Positions 8,946-21,395 are shown, counted from the first letter of the stretch. The stretch: DNA of 21,434 bases from Byssochlamys sp. IMV 00236 (GCA_001931875.2 MSJH02000394.1:1-21434); one strand, 5' to 3'. The notes: generated from the letters alone by a model not told the origin. Numbers and translations: made by a program.

Positions 8946-9446
8946 ATGGCTTCTTCTAACTTTTACTGGAGAGCAGGCAGCCTTCTTGGTATTGCCAAAA
9001 CAACAAAAGACAGTCAATAGGAAGCTAATGAAGAAACTTTAGGATTAAGCGGTATCGCACTTGGGGCATATGGCTCACATGGTCTTTCCAAAGTAGTTGG
9101 AAATGATGAAACCAAATTAAAGGTAAGAAGAAACAAAAGCATAATAAATAGTCAAAGGATGAGCCAATCATACTTTTGCTTTTTAAATGTATCAATACAG
9201 AATTGGAACACTGCCGCCCATTATCAAATTATTCAAGGTGTCGCCCTGTTAGCGATATCATCTATTCCAACCAGTGTTCGACGCATTCATCCTGCTGCCC
9301 AGCCTCTTATCATGGGAGGAACCATCATGTTTAGTGGAACCATTTACTTGTTGACACTAAAAAGAGAAAAATTCCGAGCACTTGGTCCAGTCACGCCACT
9401 AGGTGGGTTAGCAATGATGGCTGGTTGGGCTGCTTTATTATTATAA
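8946..9446 (+). CDS. DUF423 / TMEM256-family small integral membrane protein
   Basis: Three exons, 8946-8988, 9043-9122 and 9201-9446, encode 122 residues, the normal size for this family found from bacteria (YgdD) to animals (TMEM256). Its biochemical role is not known. Family marks are ALGAYGSHGL near the N-terminus, NWNTAAHYQIIQGVALLA (around residues 42-59), GGTIMFSGTIYLLTL, and the end LGPVTPLGGLAMMAGWAALL. Four hydrophobic segments are visible, the first formed across the first splice junction. The first intron (8989-9042) has a GTATTG donor and a CTAAT branch site; the second is 78 nt. The gene ends 65 nt before the next start codon on the same strand. Confidence 0.92.
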
Positions 9447-9511
9447 ATTTTTGTTCTTTTTGTTCCTCCTTTTCTTCTTCTTTCCCTTTTTTATATATAA
9501 AATAAAATAAA

Positions 9512-10058
9512 ATGACTTTGGTATTGGAACAATCGATAAAACCAAAAAAGACGACCTGGAAATGGTGGCAGTCAAATAAGCAAATGGATCTGTCGATGGA
9601 TATCTCAGATGAAAATGACTCTATCACTCCATCCTCTCTTGTTCCTCAACGATCAATTCATTCTAGAGAATCTGAAGACATAGCATCCACAACATCTATT
9701 AAGAGTAAACCTTGGGTGTTTCGACGAGAGGAAGATAGCGCACTTGCAGAACAAGAAGAAGAAGAAGAAGAAGAAATACAAGATGTCAAGGATGATATGA
9801 TCATGCCAGAAAACAGTATAGAAGGAAATGGAAGTAGTAAAAATATACAATATTCACCCAAATTACATCTTGTTCCTTCCATTACCTCATCTACTATTCC
9901 AGTCATCAACTACAGCTTGGATGAACCTCGACGAAAGAGTATAGATACATTCTTTTTCCCTGGATTAAGAGTAAGGACATTTATAATATATAGAGTTTAT
10001 TTTAATCTTGAACCTATAGGCTCGTTTTGGTAAATGGGTTAGCAAAGAAAAGGTTTAA
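9512..10058 (+). CDS. Hypothetical acidic, largely disordered protein
   Basis: Two exons, 9512-9970 and 10020-10058, give 165 residues. I do not recognise a family. The protein starts with a Trp/Lys-rich segment (TTWKWWQSNK), continues through Ser-rich disordered sequence, and has an acidic run of seven Glu (about residues 80-90). The C-terminal part is a basic/aromatic motif (DEPRRKSIDTFFFPGLRARF then GKWVSKEKV). The intron is supported by GTAAGG at the donor, TATAG at the acceptor, 49 nt length and preserved frame. A TATATATAA stretch (9492-9500) lies just before the ATG. The stop codon is only 16 nt from the stop codon of the convergent ICT1-like gene. Confidence 0.7.
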
Positions 10059-10074
10059 AATAGTATAGAGCAAA

Positions 10075-10715
10075 TCAGTAATCGGCTCCTTTGGATCTTC
10101 TTTCACTCTTCTTTTGCGATATTCTCTTTTTAATATCCAACCTGTTCTTATTCTGTATATCTTGTCTAATAACTATTATTAAACCTCATGTTACACTTTA
10201 TGCAAAAAAAAAAACCCAAACTCACAATTGTTTGACTCTTCTTAACGTCGCTTCATCCGGTTCTCTGGGTACTGCCACTGCTTGTTTGATAGTAGTCACT
10301 AGTTTATCATAGCAGTCTTGAACATTTTTAGATTGTGAACGAGTCTTGTCAGAGGTGATGATCACTTCGTCATCTTTACTTTTTTTTACATTAGGCAGAG
10401 ATCTTAGTGCATCTCTTGCATATTCTGGAATCCATGTTGCTTTTGAAAGTGATAGTCTCAAGTCTACCTTAGTATTGACTATATATCATATTAGTCAGTG
10501 TACATATAAATATATATATTTATACCTTTATTTACGTTCTGACCGCCTGGGCCACTGCTTCGGCTAAATGATACCGTCGTATGCTCTTTAGGAATCTTTT
10601 GCTTATTAAATGACTCTATCCATGCACTTGCTTGCTCATAAGACCAAGGCTTAGATGAAACATATCGTTTAATAGTTATGCTAAATGACAATCTCTTTGA
10701 AATGAACAAGACCAT
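10075..10715 (-). CDS. Mitochondrial ICT1/YaeJ-type peptidyl-tRNA hydrolase (GGQ release-factor domain)
   Basis: Proteins of this class hydrolyse peptidyl-tRNA on stalled mitochondrial ribosomes. Three exons on the minus strand: 10715-10526, 10478-10226 and 10165-10075, giving 177 residues. The first 20 residues (basic, hydroxylated, no acidic residue) look like a mitochondrial targeting peptide. The catalytic SSGPGGQNVNKVNTKVDLR has GGQ at residues 57-59 and is rebuilt across the first intron. Exon 3 supplies the Lys/Arg-rich tail LDIKKRISQKKSERRSKG, which in this family enters the mRNA channel and is needed for ribosome rescue. Reading through the GTGAGT donor at 10225 would end the protein at 10222 without that tail. 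The other fungal GGQ rescue families lack this combination of short domain and basic tail. Confidence 0.9.
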
Positions 10716-10884
10716 GTCAAAATACTTTTTTTTTTCTCTTTCCGAATGACTTTTAAAAAGACCCTCATTTACGGAAAATATGCCTCCTGCGTTTCACGAC
10801 ATGTACACACACATTTAATATAAAAAGACACATATTTCTTTTTGTTTCTCCATCTTAAAAAGGGAAAGATGCACATCGACGTTG

Positions 10885-10890
10885 TTTATT
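10885..10890 (-). terminator. Polyadenylation signal of the poly(A)-binding protein gene
   Basis: AATAAA on the minus strand, about 30 nt after the stop codon at 10921-10923, the position expected for a cleavage and polyadenylation signal. Confidence 0.5.
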
Positions 10891-10920
10891 ATTAAAAATT
10901 ATTTGACTTCAAACAAGACC

Positions 10921-13258
<2,338 letters not shown>

Positions 13259-16200
13259 TCATTGTTGTTGCGGTGGTGGTGGTTGATTGATAATTGGACT
13301 CCCATTGTTAACCGTATTGCCATTATTGTTCACATTGGCTGTATTCCCATTCGTTGCAGCGGCTGCCGCAGCGGCAACAGCTGCATTTCTCATTTGTAAT
13401 TGAGCCAAATATCTTTGAAGTTGCAACTGTTGGTTAGGTGCCAGTTGTGATATCGGATACCCCATTTGGGCAAGTTGAGCAGCAAACATTAGTGGATTGG
13501 CCTGTGCTGCTTGTAATTGAGCTGCAACTGCTGCTTGCTGCTGCTGTTGTTGTTGTTGAGTTGGTAACGATTGTTGTGGTGAGGACTGAGGTGTTGTGCT
13601 TGGTTGCATCATTGGTCGTTGTTGTTGTTGCTGAGTTGGACTTTGCTGAGCAACAATGGGTGATGCCATTTGTGATGCCTGTGGGGTCTCATTACCACTG
13701 GCTGTAGGTGCGCCAGATACTAGAATATTCATTAATCTTTTTTTAATATACAATGTATAATATCTTACCTTGTGCTTGATGTTGTTGCTGTTGCTGCTGC
13801 TGTTGCTGTTGCTGTTGTCTTTGTCTAGCCAAAAGCTGTGCCTGCTGCTGTAATTGTTGTTGAATCAATTGCTGTTGCAATTGTTGTAACTGCTGTGTTT
13901 GGGCATTCGCTTGCAAAGCATTAGATAATCGAGGTGTACCTGCTGCATTTGCAGCTACCACATTACCAGGTCTTATTTGTTGCTGTGCCAATTGCTGCTG
14001 CTGCTGCTGCTGCTGCTGTTGCTGTTGCTGCTGCTGTTGTTGTTGTGCCATCTGTTGCTGTTGCGCTGCTGCCATCAAAACCATTTGTTGCTGTCGTAAT
14101 AATTGTAATTGAGCCGCTGCTGGGTATCTGTTCAATGGTAAATTCGCAGTGACATTATTTTGAGCTGTAATAGGTATTTGTGGTGGACGAGCATTGGCTT
14201 GAGTGGGTGTAATACCTACTGCTGCTGCAGCAGCCACAGCAGCAGCCGTAGCTGTTGCTCGTGCTTGCGTATTGACAACAGGTGATCCCACAGGAAGAGT
14301 AGGTCTTGCTTGTGGAGCAGCGACAGGCGAAGGTCGAGGAGCACCCTATTGATCTCGTTTTTTTAAAAAAAAAAAAATTAAGTGAAACAAAAAAAAAGGC
14401 TTACATTCGGTGTCTGAGAACCGAGCGTGATGGCTGCTGATAGTTGTCTTTGTTCCAAGACAGCTTGGGCCATTTGTCTCTCTCGCTGTGCTTTGTGTAA
14501 ACTCATTTCCATGGCTGAAGGCAAACGCTGACCTGTACTGCTTAATCCGTGTGTCTCGATCGTGGGTCTAGGTGGAGGGGCAGTTGTTGATGCCGCGTTC
14601 TTGACCAGTTCCTCACGTTTGCGTTGTGTCTTTTTGATCGCTTCAAACAAATTATGTTGACGCTGGCGTTTCTGAGGCGAGTCGAAGCGAACGATTGTTG
14701 GAGGCTGTGCCTGTGTTGGGTTAAGCTCTTTTTTGATACGAGAAGCATAGGCAGCATTCACATGCCCTTGGCTCGATGTCAGGCCTTGACGTTTCCATCG
14801 CTCATAGCAGTCGAATGCCGTCTTTCGCTCACCAGTAACGGGTAAGCGCACAGAATTGAAAGCGTCGGCTACAAGGTCCCAATTGAATGAATACTGAAGG
14901 ATGCAAGTGATAAGGCATACATCGTCCTCTTCTGTCCACTGCGGTGAAGGCAGATACTCCCGGTTTGAAGGTGGCTGTGGCTGACTAGGAGAAACTCCTG
15001 TTGAATCCTTTTGCTTCTTTGTAGGAGCAGCAAATAGGGCTAAGTAAATAAAAATTAGAAAAAGGACGCGATATCATTTCATATAGACTTTACGTGAAAT
15101 CAATGGTGTAGTATCATAGCGTTCAAAACGAGGCAATCGTTCGACTTCTGGTTTTTCTTCCTCTGCAAAGAATATTTCTTCACCATTTGCCCTCCGCTTA
15201 CGAGTCATTTGTCTGTGTGATTTGAGCGCGATGGGCTTTGTCATCCATTTTGAGATCGGTGTGACCCTGTTAAACTCGATTTCGTTAAAGTAAACATCGT
15301 TAAATTCAGGGTTAGGAGGCTCATATAACAAAAGATCGGGAAACAGAGCGTCTGGGTTAAAGTTGACCGAGGTTTCAAAGGAAAGGGTGATGACAGGAAT
15401 ATCTGGATCCATTTCTTTCAGAATGAATCTGTACTCTTGGATCACATGAGAAGCAAGTGGTGGTGTTGTCGGCATCGCGTCATCTGCCATGTCCATAGGT
15501 TCTGATTGCTTCATGTCGTCTGTACCCATCATGGTATCTGATTTGAGGGGTTCGTCCGAAGTCATGGCTTCATCTGGTACTAATTCAGGTCTTTGCTGAT
15601 CGACATCCATATCTGTGAGTGAGGGTATATCGTCCACGGGCGCCTTTGGCTCCGGAATACGTGTCTATTGATATTAGTTTCATGTGACAATATCAAATGA
15701 TGACAGTGGCTTACCTTGATGCACACGGTCGATTTATCATCTGTCCAGTGCCACTCCATGACTGCCTTAGAAAGCATATAGGCCACGGCAATCTTCCACT
15801 TGCGTTCCTCTTTAAAATCTGTCTGCATCCATTTCATCTCATCCAAAACAGAGTCCCAGTGCGTTTTGGCTCGTGGCGGTGCCTTGTGTCGCTTCAGTTG
15901 TCTCAAGCTCCAACCATTCTTTTTCTTGAGTGCCTCAATGCGTTGAATTGTCTTGACAGCTTTTAGCTCGTCACGAGCAAGCATCCAATCGTGCGTTGTC
16001 AATGTCTTTCGAGCTGTTTGTAATTGTTTATAGAGCGGGAAATGCGTTGCCTTTAATTGCCATGCATATAGATCAATACTGCTTGTTTTAGAGGATGTAT
16101 TGGCATCAGCTAGTTTGATGCCATTGTAGACAAGAGATGATGCCGTCTTGGGGTCAATTGTGCTGCTGATTGGGATGGCTGGAGATGATGGTTGCTGATC

Positions 16201-16970
16201 CACCGTGGATGTTGATGGCAATAGTCGATCTGTGGAAGGTGTTGTTGGCTGTGAATGTCTAGAAGAAGGTGATGATGGTTTTTCTTTTGTTGGACTCGAC
16301 AACATCAAGTCTTTTTGCTAAATAGAAAAAAAAAAAAAAAGGAGAAAAGAAACACATAAATTAGAATGCGTCATGCAGAACGAAATAAAATGGGTTTGCT
16401 CCCTACATCAAGACTAGATAGTATTTCATCTACACTCTTTGGCCGCACTGCTCCACTAACACCTCTTGTGACCATCCTTGCTGGAGGGGAAACTACTCTG
16501 CGAGAAGGCGAAACTGAGGGTGAAAGGGGTTGCTGTGGCTGTTCTGATGGTGAAGGTATGAGTTCTTCCTTGAATAATTTTATATTACTATATTAAAGAT
16601 ATGAGTAAGGTAACTGTTAATATTTATTTTACCTTAGTTTATATTTATCTAAATAAGCATTCCACTTGTCTTGGTCGATTTGAGTAACATCAGCTCCTTT
16701 TAAAAATGCCATAAATCCTTCTGATTCATCTGTGTGTTCGCCTGTCATTGTGAATAATTCTTTAAGCAGCATTTCTCTATGTGAGATAATCGTCCTTTTG
16801 TATGTTTTTAGTTTAATGATTGTCGCCATTCAATAACACTATACCTAATCTTCTTTTTCCTTTCCTCCTCTGCATTATTACGAAGCCTTTGTATTGTTTT
16901 CTACATTGTATGAGTATCATGAAAAAGGCACTATAGGAATGAAATATACCTGTGTATCTGTTGTATCCAT
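13259..16970 (-). CDS. EAF1: Eaf1/Vid21, NuA4 histone acetyltransferase platform subunit (HSA and SANT domains)
   Basis: Eaf1 is the scaffold of the NuA4 acetyltransferase in the nucleus. Nine exons on the minus strand: 16970-16950, 16900-16845, 16794-16633, 16587-16407, 16317-15715, 15664-15094, 15039-14405, 14345-13769 and 13719-13259, giving 1088 residues. The N-terminus has a charged helix (RLRNNAEEERKKKIRRTIIS), then the conserved VTRGVSGAVRPKSVDEIL (exon 4). The HSA domain is at about 291-334 (THWDSVLDEMKWMQTDFKEE), binding actin and Arp4 in the family. A Myb/SANT domain follows at about 564-615 (QWTEEDDVCLI to AFDCYERWKRQG). From about residue 744 the protein is Gln/Ala-rich with an 18-Gln run. 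The first two exons are inferred from their 49 and 50 nt introns and preserved frame. A start at 16829 is the fallback, but it has a stop directly upstream and gives a less family-like N-terminus. Confidence 0.9.
13993..14046 (-). repeat. CAG/CAA tract encoding 18 consecutive glutamines in Eaf1
   Basis: Fifty-four bases of CAG mixed with CAA codons. Further shorter Gln runs lie at about 13787-13822 and 13537-13560. Pure CAG stretches within the run are prone to length change. Confidence 0.85.
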
Positions 16971-17650
16971 ACTATATGTGTGTGTCTATAGAAAAAAGGG
17001 GGTTATTTAATCACATATAAACAAGTTGTCATCAATATCAACACAAGCCACGACCCACTTTCTTTCATCATTGTGTTCCACAATAGGAAATAAAGAGTTA
17101 TACGTAAGAAAAAGAAAATTTTTTCTTTTTTTCCCTCATCTCGTCTTTTTTTTTTTTAGAGATGAGGGTTTGAACCAAGAAAGAGAGTATAAAAGTAGGA
17201 GGAAAAAGACTTGTTTATATTACTTACTTTATAGTTTCTTTGGTGTTTTTACAAAAGGTTATGTCAACCTTGTCTTTAAAAAAAAATATTCGTGGAGGGG
17301 TTTTATTTCGAAAGGAAAAAATACAAGTCTTGGTGCACTGCGCACATCACAAGAATGCGGAAAAAGAAGGACGGGGCGTACGAAAGAGATGATGCTAAAA
17401 TAGTCACACCTTTAACTAAATTAGGAAATCGAACTTGTCTGAGTTTAAACAAAAGGATCTTTTAGTTTTTATTCAAAGGGAAAGGATTCAAATAAAAAGG
17501 ATTGAAATGGGAAAAATATTGTATGCAAATGACTTTTTTTTTGTTTGTTTTCTATGTTTACAAATATAAACAATTTGATAAAATGCAAATATTCTTAAAG
17601 GAAGGATGCCTACAAAATATGTAATGAGATTATGTTTAAAGACCCATAAT
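16971..17650. other. Intergenic region: eaf1 promoter and NagD-like gene 3' end
   Basis: 680 nt without a convincing gene. The 125-codon open frame on the plus strand (17026-17403) is Phe/Lys-rich, reflects T and A runs, and resembles no family. The region includes a perfect 10-bp hairpin (17133-17168), an AGGGG element (about 17296) and poorly structured AT-rich sequence. A possible alternative last exon of the NagD-like gene lies at 17595-17609. Confidence 0.5.
17133..17168. repeat. Perfect 10-bp inverted repeat around a T-rich loop
   Basis: CCCTCATCTC (17133-17142) is complementary to GAGATGAGGG (17159-17168), with a 16-nt loop consisting mostly of T. It lies in the region upstream of eaf1, about 160-200 nt from its start codon. 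Confidence 0.7.
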
Positions 17651-18858
17651 TCATAAACTTACACGTCGACTGGCCTCTTCAAGATCACTATCAGTCAACT
17701 TGTTCTTGTCATCATCACTAGGAATTTCATAAACACCACCCAAGATGACGAAAGGATGGTATGCAAACAGATTGAGGTCACTCATTTCAGTGACACCAGA
17801 AAGGACAAGGACAGGATCGATTTCAGAACTGATACCAGCGACAATACTATACAATCGTGTGAGCATGCGCTATTTATTCCTTTTATGTATATACTTACTC
17901 TGTGTCCATACGGTCACCGATAATACAAGTTTCCAAACGACTCAAACCGAGTACGCGTTGAGCATAACGCATGATCAAGGCAGAGGGCTTACCACAGAAG
18001 AAAGCCTTGGTCTTGGTGACCAATTCAACACAGGCAGTGAAAGCACCCGTGGCAGGAATCTTACGGCCTGAGGAATCCAAGGTTTCGACATCCAAGTTGG
18101 TAGAGATTAACTTGGCGCCGTTTTGAACCAGCTGAACAGCCTTGGTCAACTTTTCAAAGTTATAGACAGCTGACTCACCTAAAACGACGTAATCGGGGTT
18201 ATGGTCATTCATGAAGAAACCCTTATCATAAAGTGCATAAGCAAGGCCAGGTTCACCAATGACATAAACGGTACCACCCTAATACAAAAAAAAAGTTTAG
18301 ATTTAGTTTTAAAAACAGTCAGTTTCTCTTACTTCAGGCATTTGAGAGGCAAGGAAATATGCAGTAGCTTGACCAGAAGTAAAGAAGTGGTCTTCAGTCA
18401 CGTCAATACCCAGACGTTGTAATTTTTGTTGCAATTCACGAGGAGTGGGAGCAGAGTTATTGGTCAAGAAGAGGAACTTTTTGTTATTCTTTTGAAGGAA
18501 TTCAACAAATTCCTTTGCACCAGGCAACAATTTGGAACCCTATTGTAGGGTAAATACCCACACATAATTCAAGCATAAATAAAGCAAAACTTACGTGATA
18601 GATGACACCATCCATATCAATAATATATCCTTTCTTTTGACGAATAGCTTCCAAGCGTTCGTTATGGAGAACAGGGTCCTTAAACAAGGCCCAATCTCTT
18701 GCAGAGATACCAGCAGCTTCTGTAGCAAAACCTGGAGTGGTTGTGCCTTGGCTAGCCAATTGAGCAGCAAAGTTAGCAGCTAAATCGCGAGTTTGATCTG
18801 TAGTAGCAAGGTCAGCAGCAGGAGTAGTTGAAATAGCGGGTGTAGTAGGGTTAGACAT
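17651..18858 (-). CDS. HAD-superfamily IIA phosphatase, NagD-like (annotated often as p-nitrophenylphosphatase)
   Basis: Mg2+-dependent phosphatase of small phosphorylated metabolites, probably cytosolic. Four exons on the minus strand: 18858-18595, 18539-18333, 18278-17899 and 17846-17651, giving 348 residues. HAD motifs are complete: DMDGVIYHG with nucleophile Asp81 and Asp83, FLTNNS, CGKPS with the motif III Lys, and GDRMDTDI with the metal-binding Asp pair. The cap region (NPDYVVLGESAVYNFEKL, QNGAKLISTN) reads more like bacterial NagD than eukaryotic Pho13/PGP. An extra 55-residue Thr/Ala-rich N-terminal segment precedes the domain. The end is uncertain: a perfect GTAAGT donor at 17662 with an acceptor before 17609 would swap the last few residues for ASFL and move the stop to 17595. 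Confidence 0.88.
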
Positions 18859-18908
18859 TTTGAAGAGAAAAAGAAAGCTATGATACAGAAGACCAAGTCA
18901 AAAGTGGC

Positions 18909-18916
18909 CTTTTATA
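18909..18916 (-). promoter_or_regulatory. TATA box of the NagD-like phosphatase gene
   Basis: TATAAAAG on the minus strand, 51 nt before the ATG at 18858, embedded in GCCTT...AAGGC arms. Together with biased codons this suggests a well-expressed gene. Confidence 0.55.
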
Positions 18917-18949
18917 AGGCTGAGTATGATTTGTTACTGGGGTATGGAA

Positions 18950-18961
18950 TGGTTTAAACCA
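18950..18961. promoter_or_regulatory. Perfect palindrome TGGTTTAAACCA in the NagD-like gene promoter
   Basis: A 12-bp perfect palindrome about 35 nt upstream of the TATA box. The position would suit a dimeric transcription factor, but no factor is known to me for this site and a chance palindrome cannot be excluded. Confidence 0.3.
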
Positions 18962-19206
18962 AAATGAGGTTGGTTATCATGATATAAATCAAAGGTACGT
19001 CATTCGCTTTATTGTTTATGTATTTGTCAAATACTAAACTGACGATAAAACTATGCTTCTTTTACTATCTCGTTTTATCTACACATGTTTTAAGGTCCCC
19101 TTTTCGTGACCCGTGTTTTAGCGCGTTTTATAATTTATTAAAGATAGCATTAAATTGAAGACATTACGTAATTGAAAAGTGTAGATGCAGAACTTTTATG
19201 TCCGCT

Positions 19207-21395
19207 TTAATCTAATAAATCAACTGCAGCTAAAATGACAGAAATAAGGTTTAGAATATTCCCTTTTGAAATATGTAAGACTTACATTGAACAAAGAGAC
19301 AAGCCATCATGAGAGAAATCATAGGCAAGGGCTCAAGTTGATGAAATGTTGTTACTGAGAGAGCAAAGAAGATGACAGCATTTAAGATTCTTGATCCGCA
19401 AATAATATAAGATCGATAGTGCACTATTTTTATCTATTTGGTTACTTGTGGACCCCATGATATTTAAATCTTTATCTTACCACTTTTGATGGGCGTATTC
19501 ACTAATTTGATAAAGGCATTAAAACAAAGAATAAGACCAGCAGATACCCAAAAGAATGTGATCAGGAAACTGTCGGTAAGTGGTTCACTGTCATGTCCAC
19601 TACCATGTTCACTGGCTACAAGTCGAGCAATATGACTTGCTACAGTAGTAGCATGCTCTGCTGTCGTGTTTGAAGCGTGCTCTGCCACTGCTTCACTTCC
19701 ATTATTAATAACTCTCTTGATCAAACTAGTCAAGGCAATTCCAAAAGCTACTTGGAATAAATGCAAGGGAAAATGCAAGTACATCCAAAGTGAGCTCATT
19801 TTGGTCTTGGCTACAAACTAAATCATAATGTCAGTCAACAAGATAACCTTAAACTAATAAATTTACTTCTCCGCTAAAGTCATCAAAATACATAAAGAAG
19901 TAGCAAAAGATAATGGCAACACTAAACATGATGGCAGCCCTATGAAAGATATATATTAAGTCTTTATGTATTTTTGTATACTGTTTTTGACTTACATTGC
20001 TTTGGGTTCGGTAGCATTACTGCCCGTATTCAGCTCGGCCACAGTAGTGATGAAGCCCATACAGTTTTCACCTAAAATGATTAATGTGAACAGACCAAAT
20101 CGCTCTCCCAAATGACTTGCTGCTAATGATACGCGGCTATTGGTCTGTAAAACCATGTACACAATAAGTTCTAAACCAATACTGATATACCAAAGGACAT
20201 AACGTTTCACAGCATTGGGATCGTTAGGAACACCCTCAGGAGGTAAGTACAAGAGGGAAATACCCCACAAGACAATCGAAATTGCACTGGCTGCGACATA
20301 GGCACCCAAAGGCCGACGGGATGACTTGAAATGTGCTCCGAGTGATACAATAAAGATAATTGAATATTGTACAAGGTTGACTGCTTTCATGACTAGAGGA
20401 ATTATCATGAGTGATTCTGTATTCTATCAAATCAAGAGTCTTACTGATGTAGCCAATAATGAACCATTTAGGATTTTTTTGGTAATTTGGGCTAGCACCC
20501 GCCATGATAACTAGAAATATACATAAGACTCTTTCATTTTTTTTTTAAAAAAAAAAGAGGCTTTACCTAAACCACAAAGTTCAATGATTTTATAGACGTG
20601 GTGTGTCACATCACCACTATCATATCGAGAAGAGTATCTACAAATAATGTCAGACCAGCCAAAAGGTTTATCTCGAGTCAACTTACAGAGCACTAGCACA
20701 CCAAGTCCACCACATGACGACAAACCAAGCAAAGTATTTTCCAATACCATTTGAACTGGTGATCTCTGCTGCATGAGTAAAGTTACTATGAACAAAGTCA
20801 GAATTTGAATAAAACTGAAATACAAAGGAGGTTTATACCTAAGCCATCCTACGTAAAACACATCACCAAGCAATTCAACCCAAGTAGCTGAAGATTCTTC
20901 ACCAATTTCATCAGATAAATCAGGGTCTGGGACGCTGTATAAACTCAAAGTTACTAACGAGATCATATGCATCAGGGCAATCTTACATAAAGATGGCTCT
21001 TCTCTTCTTGGGCTTATGCTCTTCAGTCATCTTGATGTATTGGATTTGCAAGTAAACATTTTCATTTAGTTCCATAAAGATATCATCAGAATTTTCATTT
21101 TCCTTTGGTTCATTAGGAACTGACAGATGGTTGGAAGACATCTGCTGTTTAGGCTTGGCTGGCTCTGTAGGAGCACTGGGTGACACAGGCGAAGTTGTCG
21201 TGATCGTAGGCTTCATACCTTCCGTGGATATGGTTGGTTTGGATGGTTCGATTCCATCACCTTCAGTCGTGCTTTCAGTAGGTGGGGTAGTAATGGACCT
21301 TGGCTTGGTGTCATCACTGTCACGATGAAGAATGGTGTCGAGTTTATCACCTATTTCGCTGATCTTGTCACCCAAGTCACCGGAACTGTTGTCTC
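19207..21395 (-). CDS. LtrA-family (low temperature requirement A) multi-pass membrane protein, 5' end missing
   Basis: The function of this family is not established; it is named after a Listeria cold-growth gene. Ten exons on the minus strand are visible: 21395-20987, 20934-20839, 20785-20687, 20637-20567, 20510-20445, 20392-19996, 19939-19867, 19817-19481, 19423-19286 and 19229-19207, giving 568 residues. The frame is open at the upstream end, where a T-tract acceptor shows that a further 5' exon lies outside. A Thr/Pro-rich cytosolic segment (about 95 residues) precedes the membrane part. Family marks are SATWVELLGDVFYVGWL, FAWFVVMWWTWCASALYSSRYDSGDVTHH and the hallmark GERFGLFTLIILGENCMG. 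About ten hydrophobic segments follow, split by an Ala/His/Glu-rich loop (in exon 19481-19817), ending MMACLFVQSAVDLLD. All nine internal introns are 49-57 nt. Confidence 0.87.

Larger units (their letters stand above)
18859..19206. other. Intergenic region: promoter of the NagD-like gene and 3' end of the LtrA-like gene
   Basis: 348 nt between two minus-strand genes. It contains a TATAAAAG box (18909-18916) and a 12-bp perfect palindrome (18950-18961), then AT-rich sequence without open frames that forms the 3' UTR of the LtrA-like gene. Confidence 0.5.

Noticed and set aside
10491..10525. C-terminal extension GINIYIYMYTD of the first ICT1 exon
   Set aside because: It is translated intron sequence; splicing to 10478 restores the conserved NVNKVNTK after GGQ.
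17026..17403. 125-codon plus-strand open frame (Phe/Lys-rich)
   Set aside because: Composition reflects T and A runs, no homology is recognisable, and no introns or promoter support it.
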